NCBI GenBank assembly: GCA_008501585.1
Contig: QQUN01000005.1
Coordinates: 186,001 to 250,000, forward strand
Direction of reading: 5' to 3'
DNA: 64,000 nt
DNA from: Pseudomonadota bacterium
GTDB lineage: Bacteria > Pseudomonadota > Gammaproteobacteria > Burkholderiales > Rhodocyclaceae
A program made the position numbers and the translations under genes. Below are positions 61,131 to 64,000 of this stretch, one piece after another (within the stretch, counting starts at the first letter, position 1; every line of letters begins with the position of its first letter). The notes under the pieces were generated by a model, which worked only from the letters and a program-made list of their open reading frames with translations, was not told the origin of the DNA and did no database searches.

Positions 61131-61805
61131 TTACCGACTGTCTTTCACGATGGCTGTGATGATGTCGACGTCTCGTTCGGTGGCTGCTGTACCGGTGTGG
61201 CGCGTACCGGGTTGCGTCGCTGCGGTTTGTGTGCGCGGGACGGCGCCGCTACTGCGTTTGATCGCGACTTTCGGCCGTGGCTTCTTTGCGGCGGACTTCG
61301 TCACCGCTGTTTTGCGCGGCGGCGGCGCAGCGATGGCCGCCGTTGTGATGGTCTCGACCACCGGATGACTCGTCGTGGTGTCGCGCACGGCGATTGCTGA
61401 CGTTTGGGGCGTTTGCTGGATGATCGCCGCGCCTGCCGACACCGGTTGCGTCGATGCGACGTCGGCGGACGAGTCTGTTGCCACGGGTGGTAGTGGCGCC
61501 ACGGGGGCCTGAGTTGTTGGCGTGACGTGCGTGATTGCGGCGCGATCCGTCGCTGCGCCGATATTTTCGCCTCCCGGGGCCGCGGTGCCCCCTTGCAAGT
61601 ACAGGACGACGCTGGCCCCCGCGCTCGCCGAAAGCGCCAGGGCCGTCAGCCAATGCAGCCTGCGACGGGCGTTCGGGTGCGGTATTGCACCCCCCCGGCT
61701 GGCCTCGAGGTCGTTCAGGATGCTATGACCGGTTGGTGCGGCTGGCGTACCGAGGCCAGAGATCAACTGCGGCGCGCTGTTTATGCGTTGTGAGTTGTCG
61801 TGCAT
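61131..61805 (-). CDS. bitopic membrane protein with Pro/Ala/Thr-rich periplasmic tail, unknown
   Basis: A 224-residue protein: about 50 cytoplasmic residues, with a short helix-like motif SILNDLEASRGG, one membrane helix (about 52-70, LTALALSASAGASVVLYL), then a long low-complexity Pro/Ala/Thr/Val region, a Lys/Arg-rich patch near residue 170 and an acidic end (DVDIITAIVKDSR). The start at 61805 was chosen because the frame upstream runs opposite the M15 gene. The layout resembles inner-membrane assembly proteins of secretion or pilus systems (MshN/GspB-like N-terminus), but I cannot name it. It diverges from the M15 peptidase gene. Confidence 0.6.
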   Translation of the reverse strand: MHDNSQRINSAPQLISGLGTPAAPTGHSILNDLEASRGGAIPHPNARRRLHWLTALALSASAGASVVLYLQGGTAAPGGENIGAATDRAAITHVTPTTQAPVAPLPPVATDSSADVASTQPVSAGAAIIQQTPQTSAIAVRDTTTSHPVVETITTAAIAAPPPRKTAVTKSAAKKPRPKVAIKRSSGAVPRTQTAATQPGTRHTGTAATERDVDIITAIVKDSR

Positions 61806-61925
61806 TGCGATGTCGTAAAAAAAGAAGATGAAAATATCCGGATGTCGTAAGATAGCGCTTTTTTTGAAGCGCCGGAAAACATTTCTTGCGGGCGCCTCCA
61901 TGGGGCGCCGACTTTTTTCTGACTG
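61806..61925 (+). promoter_or_regulatory. leader region with direct repeats and terminator-like hairpins
   Basis: ATGTCGTAA occurs at 61810-61818 and again at 61842-61850, 32 bases apart (about three helical turns). Downstream, GCGCTT/AAGCGC can form a small hairpin at about 61855-61871. A terminator-like GGCGCC (61891-61896)/GGCGCC (61904-61909) stem with six T (61913-61918) lies only eight bases before the M15 gene start. Divergent promoters are expected here. Confidence 0.45.
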
Positions 61926-62786
61926 TTGTCGGTCTGGGTCGTGATTGTCTTTGTCCTGACGCTCTATTTCTTCGTCGTTTGCGGTGCGGCGGTGCTGCTG
62001 ATGTATCCGGATCGGCGGATGGCCGTGCTTGCCGGGTGTCGCAGCGCGTCGGCGCGGGCATGCGCGCGCGCCCTGCAGCTGGCCGGCTGCGCGGGGGCGC
62101 TTGTCGAGTCGGGCGGGTCGCATGGCAGGCATTTCGTCCGCCGGCAATGGCAACGCTTTCGCCGCCACCCGCGTGCCGTTCTGCTGGGCGCCCTCGCCGT
62201 CGCCGTGCCACCGCTGGCGGTGCTGACCCTGGCCGGGCCGGCGGTCTTCGATTTCGCTGACACGGCCTATCGGCCGGATCGCCAGATCGCCGCCCTGCTC
62301 CATGGCGAGCAGCTGGTACCCCCGGTCGCCCTGCCGCCAGCGATGTTTTCTACCCGGGAGGTTGAGCAGGTTCGGCCGGATGTGGTCGATGCCAGCCGCA
62401 ACTGGCAGCAACTTGACCCGGAGTTCACCCAGCGCCTGCTGCTGGTCATCAAGATCATGCGCGAACGCTACGGCTACGACGTTGCGTTGATCGAGGGATA
62501 CCGCACACCCGAGCGCCAGAGCGAACTGGCGGCGCTGGGGCCGCAGGTCACTCAGGCCGCGGCTTATATGAGCTATCACCAGTACGGGCTGGCGGCGGAT
62601 TGCGCATTTTTGCGCGATGGCAAGCTCGTCATCTCCGAGCGCGATCCATGGGCCATGCGGGGCTACACGCTATACGGCGAAGTGGCCGAGTCGGTCGGCC
62701 TGACCTGGGGCGGGCGGTGGCGCATGCGCGATCTCGGCCACATCGAGCTGCGCCGCGACGGGGTGATCGGCAGCCGTTTTTCCTGA
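61926..62786 (+). CDS. membrane-anchored M15-family peptidoglycan peptidase (T6SS TagX-like)
   Basis: A 286-residue protein with two membrane helices (about 4-26 and 85-107) and a C-terminal D,D/L,D-peptidase domain of the M15 zinc family. Motifs are IEGYRTPERQSEL, the zinc ligands H218 and D225 (SYHQYGLAADCAF), WGGRWRMRDLGHIEL with H272. Membrane-bound peptidases of this kind occur in type VI secretion clusters (for example TagX of Acinetobacter), where they open the wall for the apparatus. The start is uncertain: TTG 61926 gives the longest form, GTG 61941 is an alternative; neither has a good ribosome site. A PAAR gene follows 44 bases later. Confidence 0.82.
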   Translation: MSVWVVIVFVLTLYFFVVCGAAVLLMYPDRRMAVLAGCRSASARACARALQLAGCAGALVESGGSHGRHFVRRQWQRFRRHPRAVLLGALAVAVPPLAVLTLAGPAVFDFADTAYRPDRQIAALLHGEQLVPPVALPPAMFSTREVEQVRPDVVDASRNWQQLDPEFTQRLLLVIKIMRERYGYDVALIEGYRTPERQSELAALGPQVTQAAAYMSYHQYGLAADCAFLRDGKLVISERDPWAMRGYTLYGEVAESVGLTWGGRWRMRDLGHIELRRDGVIGSRFS

Positions 62787-62830
62787 ACTTGCCTTGACGT
62801 GACACTGCGACCTGACCACTGGAGAAACAC

Positions 62831-63097
62831 ATGCCCCGTCCCTTCATTCTGCTCGGCGATAAGACAAGCCATGGCGGCACGGTGATCAGTGCGTCCGACA
62901 ACAGTGATTGTGGCGGCCGCGGCATTGCACGTGTCGGCGACAAGGTCACGTGCCCGAAGAAGGGCCATGGTCGTGTGACGACCATCGCCACCGGCGACCC
63001 CACCGCGTTGATCGACGGCCGGCCGGCCGCTCGCCATGGCGACCTCACGGCGTGTGGTGCCACGCTGATTGCCAGCCAGTCGCTGACCACAGACTGA
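62831..63097 (+). CDS. PAAR-repeat spike-tip protein
   Basis: An 88-residue PAAR protein that caps the VgrG spike of type VI secretion systems. It contains GGRGIARVGDKVTCPKKGHG and DGRPAARHGDLTACGATLIA, with PAAR repeats and Cys/His residues that can hold the tip zinc. GGAGA precedes the start. It lacks any toxin extension, so it is a bare PAAR. Confidence 0.9.
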   Translation: MPRPFILLGDKTSHGGTVISASDNSDCGGRGIARVGDKVTCPKKGHGRVTTIATGDPTALIDGRPAARHGDLTACGATLIASQSLTTD

Positions 63098-63117
63098 CCC
63101 CGGGCGCCTGCTGAATC

Positions 63118-64000
63118 ATGCTTGCCTCCGCATTGACGCTCATCGGTACGACGCTGTTTGCGCTGCTGCTCGTCTGGGCCTTGGTGCTGGGCTGGTGGCA
63201 GGCCAACGACCACACGCCGAGCAGCACCGAAATGCTGCTCTACCTGGGCGCCCTGCCCCTGTCGATGATCGGGGGCTACTGGCTGCTGCGCGGCTTCATC
63301 GACCATCTCAAGGCCCCCGCCGAGGCGGCTGCGCCGCCCCGTGCCGTGGCCGATGATCCACTCGCCGGCGCGCCATCGACGGTATCGAGCGATACGCATG
63401 GCGAGTCGGTGTACCTCCTCGATTCATTCATCTGCACACCGGCTGGGGACGATGCGGCGCAGCTTCTGAGCGCGGTCGCCGAGGGCAAACGTCCGGCACC
63501 CGATGCGGCCTTGTCCGACGATGACGGGTTCCCGGTGTTTGCCGCGCGGGTTGATGAACTCGATGTCGCTGCCGTGGCCGAACTTGATCCGCCGCCGGGG
63601 CGGTCGCGCTGGCTGGCGCTGATCGTTCGCGTGTTGCCGGGGGTCGTGGACCGCGTCCGCGAGTGTCTGGCGGCCCGCACGACGGCGGCGCGCTTCCACC
63701 TGCTGTGGCTGTTGCCGCCGGCGGTGCCGGTGGCGGAGTTTTCCGACCTGCGCACCTGGCTGCTGTCGCAGTGCCTGGACGGCCTGGCGCCCGAGCGTAT
63801 CGACCTCGTGCTGCAATCCGCCGCGACCGAAGCCGAGGTGATGGCGCACCTCGACGGCGTTGTCGTTAGCGCCAGTCAGCGACCGGATGACGGCGACATT
63901 CACGGCGTACTGGCGGCCGGCACGGCGATTGATGCAGCCACGGTGACAGCGTGGAGCGCGCGGGGCATGTTGTTTTCCGCCACCAGCCCGAACGGCATGA
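63118..64000 (+). CDS. two-helix membrane protein, 3' end outside window (T6SS-associated, unknown)
   Basis: The frame is open from ATG 63118 to the window edge, at least 294 residues. Two N-terminal membrane helices (about 4-27 and 39-62) are followed by an acidic/Ala-rich linker and a globular region with segments such as SRWLALIVRVLPGVVDRV and FHLLWLLPPAVPVAEF. I do not recognise the family. It lies 20 bases after the PAAR gene in the same direction and is probably in the same operon. Confidence 0.7.
   Translation, partial: MLASALTLIGTTLFALLLVWALVLGWWQANDHTPSSTEMLLYLGALPLSMIGGYWLLRGFIDHLKAPAEAAAPPRAVADDPLAGAPSTVSSDTHGESVYLLDSFICTPAGDDAAQLLSAVAEGKRPAPDAALSDDDGFPVFAARVDELDVAAVAELDPPPGRSRWLALIVRVLPGVVDRVRECLAARTTAARFHLLWLLPPAVPVAEFSDLRTWLLSQCLDGLAPERIDLVLQSAATEAEVMAHLDGVVVSASQRPDDGDIHGVLAAGTAIDAATVTAWSARGMLFSATSPNGM

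Noticed and set aside
62302-62490. Frames overlapping the M15 peptidase gene
   Set aside because: Low-complexity Arg/Ala/Ser translations; the M15 zinc motifs fix the true frame.

Overview
The window is high-GC, gene-dense, mostly core chromosome. Gene content and order point to a betaproteobacterium, most likely of the Rhodocyclales type (Azoarcus/Thauera/Zoogloea relatives). Supporting signs are a cysE-iscR-iscS-iscU-iscA-hscB-hscA-fdx-iscX cluster, smc-zipA-ligA-galU, pyrG-kdsA-eno-ftsB, mltD-gloB-methyltransferase-rnhA-dnaQ and dapC-dapD-pilU-dapE-prmB. The taxon is inferred from synteny and protein character; no 16S gene is present.

Layout. 1-1281: the 3' end of an FAD-linked oxidase gene, then two almost identical tandem copies of a tRNA-Ala(GGC)/tRNA-Glu(TTC)/tRNA-Asp(GTC) block, each with its own promoter, closed by one strong terminator. 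1282-1748: the only gene-free stretch longer than 300 bases. 1749-4894: a Bcp-type peroxiredoxin overlapping slyD, and a fused two-domain peptide-type ABC ATPase. 4898-9974: mltD, a REC-GGDEF diguanylate cyclase, gloB, a YafS-like methyltransferase, rnhA and dnaQ. 9984-15350 (minus strand): suhB, mutS, a metallophosphoesterase, a small unknown gene and a spermidine-synthase-like gene. 15411-23663: trmJ, cysE and a complete ISC iron-sulfur cluster assembly locus. It has two IscR-type operators in front of iscR and an extra NifS-type cysteine desulfurase between iscR and iscS. 23676-32276 (minus strand): a response regulator and multi-PAS histidine kinase pair, then a lysine/diaminopimelate operon (dapC, dapD, dapE) containing pilU and ending in prmB.

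32436-40040: smc, zipA, ligA and galU (chromosome organisation, division, DNA ligation, UDP-glucose). 40122-44889: ETF:quinone oxidoreductase diverging from a thioesterase, acetoacetyl-CoA synthetase and an isochorismatase-like hydrolase, with a perfect 9-bp-arm palindrome in the divergent promoter region. 44999-49174: pyrG, kdsA, eno, ftsB. 49194-51706 (minus strand): an envelope/quality-control operon (SIMPL protein, MliC-like protein, Dtd, NlpC/P60 lipoprotein, CBS protein). 51873-60896: housekeeping singletons (EamA transporter, gamma-carbonic anhydrase, rlmJ, MazG-like, ACT protein, DUF3301, YhiN-like flavoprotein, pterin dehydratase, TPR protein, metY, a Cys/His-rich orphan, a macro-domain protein).

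61131-64000: a bitopic Pro/Ala/Thr-rich protein diverges from an M15-type peptidoglycan peptidase with two membrane segments. A PAAR-repeat spike protein follows, then a two-helix membrane protein running off the end. This looks like the edge of a type VI secretion locus and is the most accessory-like part of the window. No CRISPR array, insertion sequence, rRNA gene or prophage was seen.
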